Origin: an uncultured Clostridia bacterium
Lineage (GTDB): Bacteria > Bacillota > Clostridia > Christensenellales > Pumilibacteraceae
Assembly: GCA_947089425.1 (NCBI GenBank)
Contig: CAMUKG010000007.1
Location: 1-64,000 of the forward strand
Length of the DNA stretch: 64,000 nt
Direction of reading: 5' to 3'
Below are positions 51,810 through 60,822 of the stretch, in pieces. The translations under genes were made by a program, and so were the position numbers. Position 1 is the stretch's first letter, and the number at the start of each line of letters is the position of its first letter. The notes under the pieces are model-generated. The model had not been told where the DNA came from. It worked only from the letters and a program-made list of their open reading frames with translations, and did no database searches.

Positions 51810-53633
51810 ATGACGGAACGTAGCGAACTGCTTAAAGAAAAAATAAAAGCGCTTCCCGAAAATCCCGGCGTGTATATCATGAAAAATGCGGCGGGGGAAA
51901 TTATTTATATCGGGAAAGCTGTGGTTTTGCGCAACCGTGTGCGGCAATACTTCAACAATTCGCCCAAATTGCCAAAAGTTCAGGCAATGGTGGATAATAT
52001 TGCCGACTTCGAATATATAATAACTCTCAGCGAAAAAGACGCTCTCACGCTCGAAGCTAACCTCGTTAAAAAGCACAAGCCGAAATACAACATTCTTTTA
52101 AAAGACGACAAGCACAGCCCTTATATAAAAATAGACGTTTCGTCGCCGTTTCCCACGCTCGAAATTACGCGCAAACTGAAAAAGGACGGAGCCCGCTATT
52201 TCGGACCGTATTTCAACGGCATAAGCGTGCGCGACGTTGTGAACATAATCAAAACCGCTTACGGAATGCGCACTTGCAGTAACAAAATGAAAGTGAATAA
52301 AAATTCGCGCGAGTGCCTCGACTATTTTATAGGGCTGTGCAAAGCGCCTTGCACCGAGCGCGTAACCCAAGAGGAATACCGCGAAACGGTTAACAGGGTG
52401 CTCGCGTTCCTCGCGGGGAAAGACGACGGAGCCGAAAAGCTAATCGAAGAGCGCATGGCTCGCGCAGCCGAAAACGAGGACTTCGAACGAGCCATAACCT
52501 ATCGCAATCAACTTGCGGTTTTGAAAAAACTGAACGAGCGCACCGTTGCAAATCTCGGCAACATATCTGACATAGACTTATTCGGCTATGTGTCGGACGG
52601 CGCGGGCGCCGCCGTGAGCGTGTGTATTGTGCGCGGCGGAAAAATGCTCGGCGTGCGCAATTTCTACGTTACCGACGCGGGACTCGGCTATTCCGATACA
52701 ATGCTCGGCTTTTTGGGTCAATACTATCGCAAAGATTCGTTCGTGCCGCCCGAAGTGTGCTTGCCCGAAGAAATAGAATCGGCGGCGGCGCTCGGCGAGT
52801 CGCTCTCCGCTCTGTGCGGGAGAAAGGTGGAAATACTTTTTCCCAAAATAGGAACGAAAAAATCGCTTCTGCTGTGCGCCGAACAAAACGCGACCGACTT
52901 CTTATCAAAGTGTTCGGCGGAAGAAAAGCGCAAAAACGATATGACGGCGGGCGCATGTGAGCGCCTTGCCGCAGTGCTCGGAATACCGTCGGCTCACCGA
53001 ATGGAGTGCTACGATATAAGCAACATCAGCGGAGTTGATAAAGTTTCGAGTCAGGTGGTGTTTATAGGGGGAGCGCCGAGCAAATCGGACTACCGCAAGT
53101 ATAAAATAAAGACGGTGGAGGGAGCGAACGACTTTGCGAGCATGGAAGAGACGCTCAAAAGGCGGTTCGAGCGCGCCAAAGCGGGCGACGAAAAATTTTC
53201 CGATTTGCCCGACCTCATAGTAATAGACGGCGGCAAGGGTCAGCTTTCGTTCGCTCACTCGGCAATGACTTCGCTCGGATACAACATTCCTATGGTTGGG
53301 CTTGCCAAGCGTGAAGAGGAAATTTTTACCGTAGGGTCGAGCGAGCCGATTTTGCTTTCTAAGTCGGACAACGCGCTCAAACTACTTCAACGAATTCGCG
53401 ACGAAGCGCACCGCTTTGCAATAACGTATCACCGCACGCTAAGAAAATCGCGCTACATTTCCATGCTTGAAAAAATTCCGCTCGTGGGACCCGCAAAAGC
53501 CAAAATTTTGCTTGCGGCGTTCCCCAATTTCAACGACATAAAAGAGGCTGACGAGGCGACGCTCACTGCAATAGAGGGAATAGACAAAGGGGCGGCGAGG
53601 AACGTGGCTGAATATTTCAGGACTCATAAATGA
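51810..53633 (+). CDS. uvrC: Excinuclease ABC subunit C
   Basis: A 607-residue nuclease of nucleotide excision repair that makes both cuts in the UvrB-DNA complex. The GIY-YIG domain is at the N-terminus (PGVYIMKN...IIYIGKA, about 17-38). The UVR motif is at about 205-240 (LIEERMARAAENEDFERAITYRNQL). The RNase H-like endonuclease domain has MECYDISNISG and LIVIDGGKGQL. Helix-hairpin-helix motifs finish the protein (LVGPAKAKILLAAF, IEGIDKGAARNVAEYF). Length is normal. ACAGGT precedes the ATG. Confidence 0.97.
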   Translation: MTERSELLKEKIKALPENPGVYIMKNAAGEIIYIGKAVVLRNRVRQYFNNSPKLPKVQAMVDNIADFEYIITLSEKDALTLEANLVKKHKPKYNILLKDDKHSPYIKIDVSSPFPTLEITRKLKKDGARYFGPYFNGISVRDVVNIIKTAYGMRTCSNKMKVNKNSRECLDYFIGLCKAPCTERVTQEEYRETVNRVLAFLAGKDDGAEKLIEERMARAAENEDFERAITYRNQLAVLKKLNERTVANLGNISDIDLFGYVSDGAGAAVSVCIVRGGKMLGVRNFYVTDAGLGYSDTMLGFLGQYYRKDSFVPPEVCLPEEIESAAALGESLSALCGRKVEILFPKIGTKKSLLLCAEQNATDFLSKCSAEEKRKNDMTAGACERLAAVLGIPSAHRMECYDISNISGVDKVSSQVVFIGGAPSKSDYRKYKIKTVEGANDFASMEETLKRRFERAKAGDEKFSDLPDLIVIDGGKGQLSFAHSAMTSLGYNIPMVGLAKREEEIFTVGSSEPILLSKSDNALKLLQRIRDEAHRFAITYHRTLRKSRYISMLEKIPLVGPAKAKILLAAFPNFNDIKEADEATLTAIEGIDKGAARNVAEYFRTHK

Positions 53634-53797
53634 CGTGCGCATACGTTTTTTGCGTATTACTCCGTATGCCTAAAAGATTGACAAATTTTTACGAACGGAG
53701 TACAATATGCTAAGCGGAATATATGTTCCCGCTTAGTTTTAAAATAATTCAGGACAAGTATTGCTTGTTCGAATAAGAGAAAAGGAGAATAAAAATT

Positions 53798-54004
53798 ATG
53801 GCTAAAATTACCGAAGATATGCTTATTTACGAAGTGTTGCAACTTGCGCCCGACATCGGACCGGTGTTTTTCGAATTCGGAATGCACTGTCTCGGTTGCC
53901 CCGTTTCGCGCGGCGAAACGGTAGCTCAGGCGGCTGCCGCTCACGGCGTTGACGTGCAGGAAATGCTCGATAAGCTAAACGAGTTCGTGGAAAAGAACGC
54001 GTAA
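53798..54004 (+). CDS. DUF1858 domain protein
   Basis: A 68-residue single-domain protein with the DUF1858 signature: ITEDMLIYEVLQLAPDIGPVF, then GMHCLGCPVSRGETVAQAAAAHGVD. The two cysteines (31 and 34) are in a CLGC arrangement that suggests a redox or metal-binding role. The family is related to the N-terminal domain of some hybrid-cluster and disulfide oxidoreductase proteins. The exact function is unknown. AAAAGGAG precedes the ATG. pth starts five bases after the stop. Confidence 0.88.
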   Translation: MAKITEDMLIYEVLQLAPDIGPVFFEFGMHCLGCPVSRGETVAQAAAAHGVDVQEMLDKLNEFVEKNA

Positions 54005-54009
54005 ATTCA

Positions 54010-54531
54010 ATGAAAATAGTAGTGGGGCTTGGAAACTTCGGCGATAAATACGCCTATACGTTTCACAACATGGGCTTTTTGGCGGTGGATTGCCTCGCGG
54101 ACAGGTTGGGAATAAAGCTTAAAACGAAAGAATGTTCGTCGCTTACGGGAGTGGGTTCTCGCGGCGGCGAAAAAATAGTGCTTGCAAAACCTCTCACCTA
54201 TATGAATTTGTCGGGGCGCGCCGTGAAAGAACTTATGGCGCGTTACCGTGCGAATAGCGAAGACGTTACCGTTATTTTCGACGATATAGACATTCCGAGA
54301 GGGACGGTTCGCGTTCGAAATAGCGGAAGCGGAGGAACTCATAACGGAATGAGAAACGTTGTTGCGGAATGCGGCACCGAGAATTTTCCGCGCGTTCGAA
54401 TAGGAATAGGGCGTCCGCCCGAAAACGTGCCGCTCGTTGATTACGTTCTTGCCGACGTGCCTCGCGACGAACGCCCCGCGATCGCCGACGCTATCGAACA
54501 CGCTTGCGACGAGATAATGAAAAGGATATAG
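54010..54531 (+). CDS. pth: Peptidyl-tRNA hydrolase
   Basis: A 173-residue enzyme that frees tRNA from drop-off peptidyl-tRNA. Expected residues are visible: GLGN (Asn9), the catalytic His in TFHNMGF (His19), LAKPLTYMNLSGRAV, the Asp in VIFDDIDIPRGTVRVR (near 93) and Asn in SGSGGTHNGMRN. The common form is GGHNG, so the inserted Thr is a small departure. It is somewhat shorter than the usual 185-195 at the C-terminus. It follows the DUF1858 gene with almost no gap. Mfd normally follows pth, and here it does after about 700 non-coding bases. Confidence 0.93.
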   Translation: MKIVVGLGNFGDKYAYTFHNMGFLAVDCLADRLGIKLKTKECSSLTGVGSRGGEKIVLAKPLTYMNLSGRAVKELMARYRANSEDVTVIFDDIDIPRGTVRVRNSGSGGTHNGMRNVVAECGTENFPRVRIGIGRPPENVPLVDYVLADVPRDERPAIADAIEHACDEIMKRI

Positions 54532-54640
54532 GGTTGTTGCCCTCTTGCGGCAAAGTATCGCTTTTTTCTTTATACTAATGTAACTTTGCGAGCAACCGCC
54601 GCATTTTCTTCTTATGAAACTTTATTTGTAAAAGCACGAC

Positions 54641-54740
54641 GGTTTTTTGGTCGCAAAAAGCCTTGCAAAAACGATAAAAGGGGACGACGCTTTCGACTGT
54701 GTCTTCCCCTTTTGAAACCCTACCCCGCAACGATAAGGGA
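54641..54740 (+). repeat. Inverted repeat R3, left arm
   Basis: About 100 bases (TTTTGGTCGCAAAAAGCCTTG ... CTACCCCGCAACGATAAGGG) that recur in inverted, imperfect form at 55006-55107. Inside it, AAAAGGGGACGAC and GTCTTCCCCTTTT form an imperfect stem (54676-54713). Confidence 0.75.
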
Positions 54741-54801
54741 CTTTGCCCCTTAACCCCTCTTAACGGTTAAGGTGTATAAGACGAAAGCAAAACGTTCAAG
54801 T

Positions 54802-54897
54802 GTCATTGCGAGGAGAAGCGTTAACTTCGTTCGGCTAAGAATAACGTGCGGCGTTTAAGCTTTTAAAAGTTAATAATTCGATTGTGTTCGCAATCCT
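54802..54897. repeat. R2-type remnant between the R3 arms
   Basis: GTGTCATTGCGAGGAGAAGCG at the left and TTCGCAATCCTC at the right. TCGGCTAAGAATAACGTGCGGCGTTT inside resembles 1133-1157 (CTCGGCTAAGGACAACGTGCGGCGTTT). A palindrome, AGCACAGTGCACTGTGCT, lies at 54951-54968. No gene is seen in 54532-55229. Confidence 0.55.
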
Positions 54898-55005
54898 CAA
54901 CCGATTAAAAGCCGTCAATGGGCGCGACGCGGCGGCGAAGCCGCAAGCACAGCACAGTGCACTGTGCTTAGCCAAAGCGGTGCAGTAGCTATGCTACAAA
55001 CGCAG

Positions 55006-55107
55006 CCTTTGTCGTTGCGGGGTGGGGAGTTAAGAGGGGCGGGACACAGTCGATAGTGTCCCGCCCCTCTTATCGTTTTCGACGAAGCCTTTTGCGACCA
55101 AAAGGCC
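55006..55107 (-). repeat. Inverted repeat R3, right arm
   Basis: Reverse-complement counterpart of 54641-54740 (CCTTTGTCGTTGCGGGGTGG ... CTTTTGCGACCAAAAGGCC). It contains a perfect 15-base stem AGAGGGGCGGGACAC / GTGTCCCGCCCCTCT (55033-55047 and 55056-55070) with an 8-base loop. Confidence 0.8.
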
Positions 55108-55139
55108 GGTGTTGCAATATGATGCAAAAGTTACATTTT

Positions 55140-55181
55140 GAAGAGATTGCCACGTCGCCTACGGCTCCTCGCAATGACAAG
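55140..55181. repeat. R2 half element before mfd
   Basis: GAGATTGCCACG...GCTCCTCGCAATGACA is the right half of the R2 palindrome. The mfd reading frame is open through it, giving a false N-terminal extension. Confidence 0.75.
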
Positions 55182-55229
55182 CGCCCCGTTGCTCGCAAGG
55201 CAACAATAGGTGCAACAAGAGGGAAAAAC

Positions 55230-58200
55230 TTGAAAACCGAAGAGTTGTTTGTTCCCAAAGGGGAACTATTCGAAATGATGAATATTGTGCGGGACGGCGG
55301 AAAGGCGTCCGCTTTCGGCATACGCGAATACGGCAAAATGATTGCCGCCGCAACTCTCGGACGGTTTGTTTACGTTTGCTCCGATATATCTTCGGCAAGA
55401 AACGCCGAAGAAGAATTTTCGTCGCTCGGACTCAAAACCGCGTTTATGCCGCAAAAAGACGACATGCTTTCTTGCGCGGTGAGTCGCTCCAAAGAAAACG
55501 ATTTTGCGCGTTTATCCGCCGCCGCGTCATTTCTCTCGGGGAGCGCGGACGCGCTTGTTGCTACGAGCGCCGCGCTCATAGAGTTGTTCCCGCCTAAAAA
55601 AGAATTCTTGGGCGGCGCGCTTGTAATAGAAAAAGGCAAAGAGTACGATTTAAGCGAATTGGGGCGCAAGCTTTTCACACTCGGCTACGAGCGTTGCGAG
55701 CAAGTTACCGCTCGCGGCGAATTTGCGGTTCGCGGCGATATTCTCGACGTTTGGAGCATAGGCGACGAACGAAGCGTGAGAATAGAGTTTTTCGGCGACG
55801 AAGCGGAATCGGTGAGAGAGTTTGACCCGTCGGAGCAACGGGCTCGCACCGAGCTCGAACGCGCTCGAATATTTCCCGCCACCGACGTGTTTGTGCCGCT
55901 CGGAACGGAGAAAAATATAATAAAAAAACTTGCTTCGAAAGAAAAGTCGCAACGGATTGAATCGGTTGCGAGCGTAACCGAACTTATGCTCGGCGAAGGA
56001 GACCGCTCGGCGCGTTTTTCGTATTTGTTGCCGCTTTGCCCGCACGAGAGTTTCGGCGAATTTTTTTGCGGCGAACTGATTGTGTTCGACGACGCCAAGA
56101 GCATAGCGGACAATGTTGCCGTGTTGCGTAGCGAACACGTCGCGCGGTTCAAAAGTTTGCTTGCGGGCGGCGATACGTTTTTGTTTTGCGAAAAGGCGTT
56201 ATATGAGAGCGCGCAAATAAATTGCGGGGCGGGGCTGTTGGCATTTCACCGCATAAGCGGCAATAACAGACTTTTCAGTCCCGAAAAACTGTTTAATTTC
56301 AAATCGGCAGATATTCCCGACTATTCCCGCGACTTGCCCGCGCTTGCCGCCGACGTCGAAATGTGGACGCGTCGCGGCTACTCGGTGAGCATAATGTGCG
56401 GCTCGGTTGCCACGCGCGAAAAATTGCGCGACATGTTCTCCGAGCTGAATAAAGGCGGCGGGGCAAAACTGTTCGACGAATTTTTGCCGCACGGCGGGAC
56501 GTTTTTCGAGAGCGACGCCGTTGTGGTCGGCACTCTCGACATAGGCAAGCGCACCGCAAAAAAAGTTATTAAGCGCAGCGGTCGCGACGCGTTCGTGTTG
56601 CCGGAAGTGGGCGATTACGTTGTGCACCGAGTGCACGGCATAGGGCTGTGCGAAAATATTTGCAAACTCGATTTCGGCGGAAGCGAGCGCGACTATGTGG
56701 TGGTGCTGTATGCGGGCGGCGACAAACTGTATTTGCCGATAGAGAATATTGACAGCCTTAGCAAGCTTGTTGCGAGCGAACACCCCAAACTCAGCAAAAT
56801 AGGGGGCGCCGAGTTCGCCCGTCTGTGCGAAAAAGTTAAGCGTTCGGTCAAAGATATGGCGCTCGGGCTCGTGGAGCTTTACGCAAAACGCGCCGAAGCT
56901 AAGGGGCACGCCTATTCGCAAGACGATTCGCTTTTAGACGAGTTTTGCGCCGATTTTCCGTATACCGAAACCGAAGACCAAATAATTGCCACTCGCGAAG
57001 GACTTTCCGACTTAAAAGCGGGCAAAATTATGGACAGACTTTTGTGCGGCGACGTTGGGTTCGGAAAAACCGAAGTGGCTATGCGCATAGCTTTTAAGGT
57101 TATTTGCGAGGGCAAGCAAGTGGCGTTTATTTCTCCCACTACCATTCTCGCGAGTCAACATTACGAAACCGTCGCGGCGCGCATGGAAAAATTCGGAATA
57201 AAAGTGGCGAGCCTTACGCGAATGAACTCGTCGTCGCAAATAAAAGAAGCGTTAAACGGCTTGAAAAGCGGGAAAGCAGACATCGTTTGCGGCACTCACC
57301 GAGTTTTGAGCGCCGACGTGGAGTTTGCCGACTTGGGACTTTTGATTCTCGACGAAGAGCAACGTTTCGGCGTCGCCGACAAAGAAAAAATCAAAAAACT
57401 GAAAGTGAACGTAAACGTTTTGAGTTTGTCGGCAACTCCCATTCCGCGCACTCTTCACATGTCTATGACGGGCATACGCGACATATCGGTGCTCGACACT
57501 CCGCCTGCCGACCGTCTTCCCGTGCAAACGTTCGTAACCGAATACAGCGAAGCGCTTGTTGCCGACGCAATCAACCGCGAAATAGGCAGGGGCGGGCAAG
57601 TGTTCGTGGTGTATAACCGCGTCGCCGACATAGACCGTTTCGCCGCGTCGGTGCTCGCGCTCGTGCCAGATGCGAAAGTGAGGGTAGCTCACGGGCAAAT
57701 GGACGAGGGCGCGCTCGGGCGGGTTATAGAAGAATTTGCGTCCGGCAAAGCGGATGTGCTCGTGGCGTCCACCATTATAGAAAACGGAATCGACATGCCG
57801 CGAGCGAACACCATGCTCGTTATAGATTCCGACAGACTCGGGTTGTCGCAAATGTATCAACTTCGCGGCAGAGTGGGCAGAAGCAATCGCCTTGCGTATG
57901 TATATTTTACTTACGAGCCGTCGAAAATACTCAGCGAGGCGGCGTATAAACGGCTTGACGCTATTACGCAGTTCACCGAGCTCAGCAGCGGTTTTAAAAT
58001 CGCCATGCGCGACCTCGAAATACGCGGCGCGGGCAACATTCTCGGCAAAGAACAGCACGGGCACATAGAAAAAGTGGGCTACGATATGTATTGCAAGATT
58101 TTGCAGTCCGCCGTAGACGAGCTTCGCGGCGAAAAGGCTACGGCGGAGAAAAACGACGTTGTCGTAACGTGCGACTTCAACGCGTTTGTGCCGGAAAGTT

Positions 58201-58574
58201 ACGTTGCCGATAAAGACTGGCGAGTGCGACTGTATGCCCGCATAGCCAAACTTTCGAGCGAAAGCGAGTGCCGCAGTTTGCTCTCCGACGTTGCCGACAT
58301 ATACGGAGCGCCTCCCCAATCGGTTTCGAACCTCGTGCGGCTTGCGCTAATCAAAAACCTTGCGGCTAAGGCGGGAGCGTCGAGCGTTAATATTCGCGGC
58401 AATGCGGCGCAACTCACATTTTCGTCGGTTAAAGATTTGCCCGAATACGTCTCAACCTATATTGCGTCGGGGAAAGGAGTGTCTTTTTCGGCGAAAGACG
58501 TGAGAATAAAATTCACAGGACGGGACGCCGCCGAAGAGCTCATGAAATTTTTGCTCGATTGCAGTAAAAAGTAA
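55230..58574 (+). CDS. mfd: Transcription-repair coupling factor Mfd
   Basis: A 1114-residue ATP-driven translocase that removes RNA polymerase stalled at lesions and recruits UvrA. The chosen start is TTG 55230, with AGAGGG at 55218-55223 and six bases of spacing; upstream codons in the frame (from 55056) translate repeat DNA. The UvrB-homology part spans about residues 1-340. The polymerase-interacting (CarD-like) domain is VGDYVVHRVHGIGLC...ERDYVVVLYAGGDKLYLPIENI (about 455-510). The RecG-like motor has GDVGFGKTEVAMR (near 607) and LDEEQRFGV (near 706). Length is within the normal 1100-1180. Confidence 0.96.
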   Translation: MKTEELFVPKGELFEMMNIVRDGGKASAFGIREYGKMIAAATLGRFVYVCSDISSARNAEEEFSSLGLKTAFMPQKDDMLSCAVSRSKENDFARLSAAASFLSGSADALVATSAALIELFPPKKEFLGGALVIEKGKEYDLSELGRKLFTLGYERCEQVTARGEFAVRGDILDVWSIGDERSVRIEFFGDEAESVREFDPSEQRARTELERARIFPATDVFVPLGTEKNIIKKLASKEKSQRIESVASVTELMLGEGDRSARFSYLLPLCPHESFGEFFCGELIVFDDAKSIADNVAVLRSEHVARFKSLLAGGDTFLFCEKALYESAQINCGAGLLAFHRISGNNRLFSPEKLFNFKSADIPDYSRDLPALAADVEMWTRRGYSVSIMCGSVATREKLRDMFSELNKGGGAKLFDEFLPHGGTFFESDAVVVGTLDIGKRTAKKVIKRSGRDAFVLPEVGDYVVHRVHGIGLCENICKLDFGGSERDYVVVLYAGGDKLYLPIENIDSLSKLVASEHPKLSKIGGAEFARLCEKVKRSVKDMALGLVELYAKRAEAKGHAYSQDDSLLDEFCADFPYTETEDQIIATREGLSDLKAGKIMDRLLCGDVGFGKTEVAMRIAFKVICEGKQVAFISPTTILASQHYETVAARMEKFGIKVASLTRMNSSSQIKEALNGLKSGKADIVCGTHRVLSADVEFADLGLLILDEEQRFGVADKEKIKKLKVNVNVLSLSATPIPRTLHMSMTGIRDISVLDTPPADRLPVQTFVTEYSEALVADAINREIGRGGQVFVVYNRVADIDRFAASVLALVPDAKVRVAHGQMDEGALGRVIEEFASGKADVLVASTIIENGIDMPRANTMLVIDSDRLGLSQMYQLRGRVGRSNRLAYVYFTYEPSKILSEAAYKRLDAITQFTELSSGFKIAMRDLEIRGAGNILGKEQHGHIEKVGYDMYCKILQSAVDELRGEKATAEKNDVVVTCDFNAFVPESYVADKDWRVRLYARIAKLSSESECRSLLSDVADIYGAPPQSVSNLVRLALIKNLAAKAGASSVNIRGNAAQLTFSSVKDLPEYVSTYIASGKGVSFSAKDVRIKFTGRDAAEELMKFLLDCSKK

Positions 58575-58584
58575 GCTTATTTAA

Positions 58585-58613
58585 TTGATTTTTCTTGCCG
58601 TTTCCTGTATAAT
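58585..58613 (+). promoter_or_regulatory. Sigma-A promoter for the PrsA-like lipoprotein
   Basis: TTGATT at 58585-58590 and TATAAT at 58608-58613 with 17 bases between, 63 bases before the start codon. Confidence 0.8.
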
Positions 58614-58676
58614 TAGAGTTGATACTCGGAAAGTGTCATAATTTTTCCCATTCACTCGGAGGATTTAACATATAAT

Positions 58677-60575
58677 ATGCGAAAAAAAGTAATAGCTTTA
58701 ATTCTCGGCATACTTATGTGCTGTTCGATGTTCGCGGGGTGCTCGCTTATAGAGCATAACGACGAAAAGGACGCGCGCCAAGTCGTGGCCGTAATAAATT
58801 CGATAGAAGATACGTCGAACGGCGTAAAATATACGAGCGAAACGAAATACATTTACAAGAGCGACCTTATTCGTTCGATGAACACTTACGCTCAGCAGTA
58901 TATGACTAACTACAATTTGTCGCTCAAAGAAACTACCGAACGTTTGCTCGACGAGCTCATTACGCGCGAATTGCTTTTGATAGAAGCCGACCGCATAGAA
59001 AAGCAAGGGCTGATAGACTGGACGCAAAAAGACACCAACGAGCAAATGCGCAATATTTATTCCACTATCGACAGTCAGCTTGCAACCATTCGCAAAGAAA
59101 TTCTCGGCGACTACGACGAGTCGGCTCCGAGCGATGCGGAAGAAGAGAGCACTTCAACCACATATCCCGTACCCGACGCCGAGAAAGACGACGACGATAA
59201 ATCGGACTATGAGCTCGACAAATACGGCAATATTCAATACGAGCCCAAAAAGGACGAACAGGGCAACGTTGTGAAAGAGCAAGCGGTGGATTCCAACGGT
59301 TATCCCATGTATGAAAAGAAGAAAGACGAACAGGGCAACGACGTTGACGATCTAGACAAACCTATTATGGTGGACGTTATGGTTCCCAAATATAGGAACT
59401 GGTATGATGAGTTAAAGAAAAACGAGAACGAATGGCCGGCAACGAGCGGCACCGAGGAGCAAAAGAGTCTCGACCGCGAGGCCGTGCGCCGTTTCGTGTC
59501 TTTAATTAAAGAACTCGCCGACTCGGACATTAAAGCCACAAAGCAAGATAAAAGCAAGTTTGCCGCCGATTTGAAAGAAATAAACAACGTTATGAACTCC
59601 AAAGGCGTGGAACACGTTTATCCCATGCTCGGCGGAACTTATATTATGGAATATCTTGTGGGAGAATCGGCTCGCCAAAGTATTCTTATAAACAAATTGC
59701 GCGATTATATTGTTGGCGACGTGAACGTTACCGACGAAGAAGTGGTTGACGCGTACACCAAGCAACTAACCGACCAAGTGGAAAAATTCACCAACGACCA
59801 AAGCGCGTATCAAACGGCGCTTTCGGGCGGGAACACCACAATGCTCTACATGCGCGACGACAGTTACTTTTATGTGAAGCACATTTTGCTTCCGTTCTCC
59901 AAAGAGCAAACCGATGCGCTCACCGCCTATAAGAACGACCCGAAGAATGCGGGCAAAGATTACAAAATAATGCGCGACACTCAAATGGTGAACGAGACTG
60001 TTGTGTATCCGCACGTTAACGGCGAAAACGATTTGAGTAATCCCAAAACTGTGAAAGAAGTGTTCGACGAAATATACGGCGCTATGGCGCTCGTTGCGAG
60101 CAACCCCAAAGAGGCGGAGCGTAAGTTCGACGAACTTACTTATAAGTATAACACCGACACGGGCGCGTTTGGTTACGGTAAGGCGTATGCGGTTAAGCGC
60201 AACGACGACGAAGGACATTCGGGCTACATGGAAGAGTTCTACGACGGCGCTATAAAGCTTTATGACGGCGAAAATAAGTACGGTGAAAAATACAAAGTAG
60301 GCGACGTTTTGGACGAAATCGTTGTTACCGATTACGGCGTGCATATCATGTATTTCTCGCAAGCGGTAGTTCCCGGCACAATTCGCACTCTCAACGATTA
60401 CCTCACTCCCGGCGCATATAAAACGGTGCGCGAGTCGTTTGCCGAAGTTATTCGCACAACAAAAGAAAACAACGCGTTTACTTCGTGGCAAAACGAGCGA
60501 ATCACATACTATCGCGAAAAGCCCGGCGTTGTAAAGACTTACGAAAAACGTTACAAGAGCTTATACAAAGATTGA
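58677..60575 (+). CDS. PrsA/SurA-like foldase lipoprotein
   Basis: A 632-residue exported protein with a lipobox (FAGC, acceptor Cys22). A SurA-type N-terminal helical chaperone region follows (NTYAQQYMTNYNLSLKETTERLLDELITRELLLIEADR, about 65-103). At about 145-240 there is an acidic linker with two copies of a KKDEQGN unit (EPKKDEQGNVV and EKKKDEQGNDV). The parvulin-like part is at about 400-590: FYVKHILLPFSKEQ, TGAFGYGKAYAV and VTDYGVHIMYF. It would help exported proteins fold outside the membrane. Whether the rotamase is active is uncertain, since the domain is interrupted by insertions. A mfd-prsA neighbourhood is common in Bacillota. GGAGGATTT precedes the ATG. Confidence 0.85.
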   Translation: MRKKVIALILGILMCCSMFAGCSLIEHNDEKDARQVVAVINSIEDTSNGVKYTSETKYIYKSDLIRSMNTYAQQYMTNYNLSLKETTERLLDELITRELLLIEADRIEKQGLIDWTQKDTNEQMRNIYSTIDSQLATIRKEILGDYDESAPSDAEEESTSTTYPVPDAEKDDDDKSDYELDKYGNIQYEPKKDEQGNVVKEQAVDSNGYPMYEKKKDEQGNDVDDLDKPIMVDVMVPKYRNWYDELKKNENEWPATSGTEEQKSLDREAVRRFVSLIKELADSDIKATKQDKSKFAADLKEINNVMNSKGVEHVYPMLGGTYIMEYLVGESARQSILINKLRDYIVGDVNVTDEEVVDAYTKQLTDQVEKFTNDQSAYQTALSGGNTTMLYMRDDSYFYVKHILLPFSKEQTDALTAYKNDPKNAGKDYKIMRDTQMVNETVVYPHVNGENDLSNPKTVKEVFDEIYGAMALVASNPKEAERKFDELTYKYNTDTGAFGYGKAYAVKRNDDEGHSGYMEEFYDGAIKLYDGENKYGEKYKVGDVLDEIVVTDYGVHIMYFSQAVVPGTIRTLNDYLTPGAYKTVRESFAEVIRTTKENNAFTSWQNERITYYREKPGVVKTYEKRYKSLYKD

Positions 60576-60613
60576 AAAACATGAATTGCGTTTCGTAAAA
60601 AGAGAAAAATAAT

Positions 60614-60668
60614 TTTCGCGGCAAACCGCGAAACAGCTTGCGCGGTCGAACATTTTTCGACCGCGTTT
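60614..60668 (+). terminator. Tandem hairpins ending the foldase gene
   Basis: TTTCGCGG caaa CCGCGAAA at 60614-60633 and CGCGGTCGAA catt TTTCGACCGCG at 60641-60665 followed by TTTCGC. The second is the likely terminator, although its U-run is short. Confidence 0.65.
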
Positions 60669-60822
60669 CGCTATTTAAATTGAAAGTTTGCAAGTTGCTT
60701 TCGGTTTTTAAAAGTCTGCGAGTGAAATAAAAGCAACAAAAATACGACGGGCTTCTACATTATTTCGCATTTATTCGCCGTATAGCCGTGTTATACTGTT
60801 CTTTTCGGAGGACGGCACAAAT

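Noticed and set aside
57252..58319. Antisense open frame of 355 codons in mfd
   Set aside because: It lies wholly inside the conserved motor domain of mfd and shows no domain or start signal.
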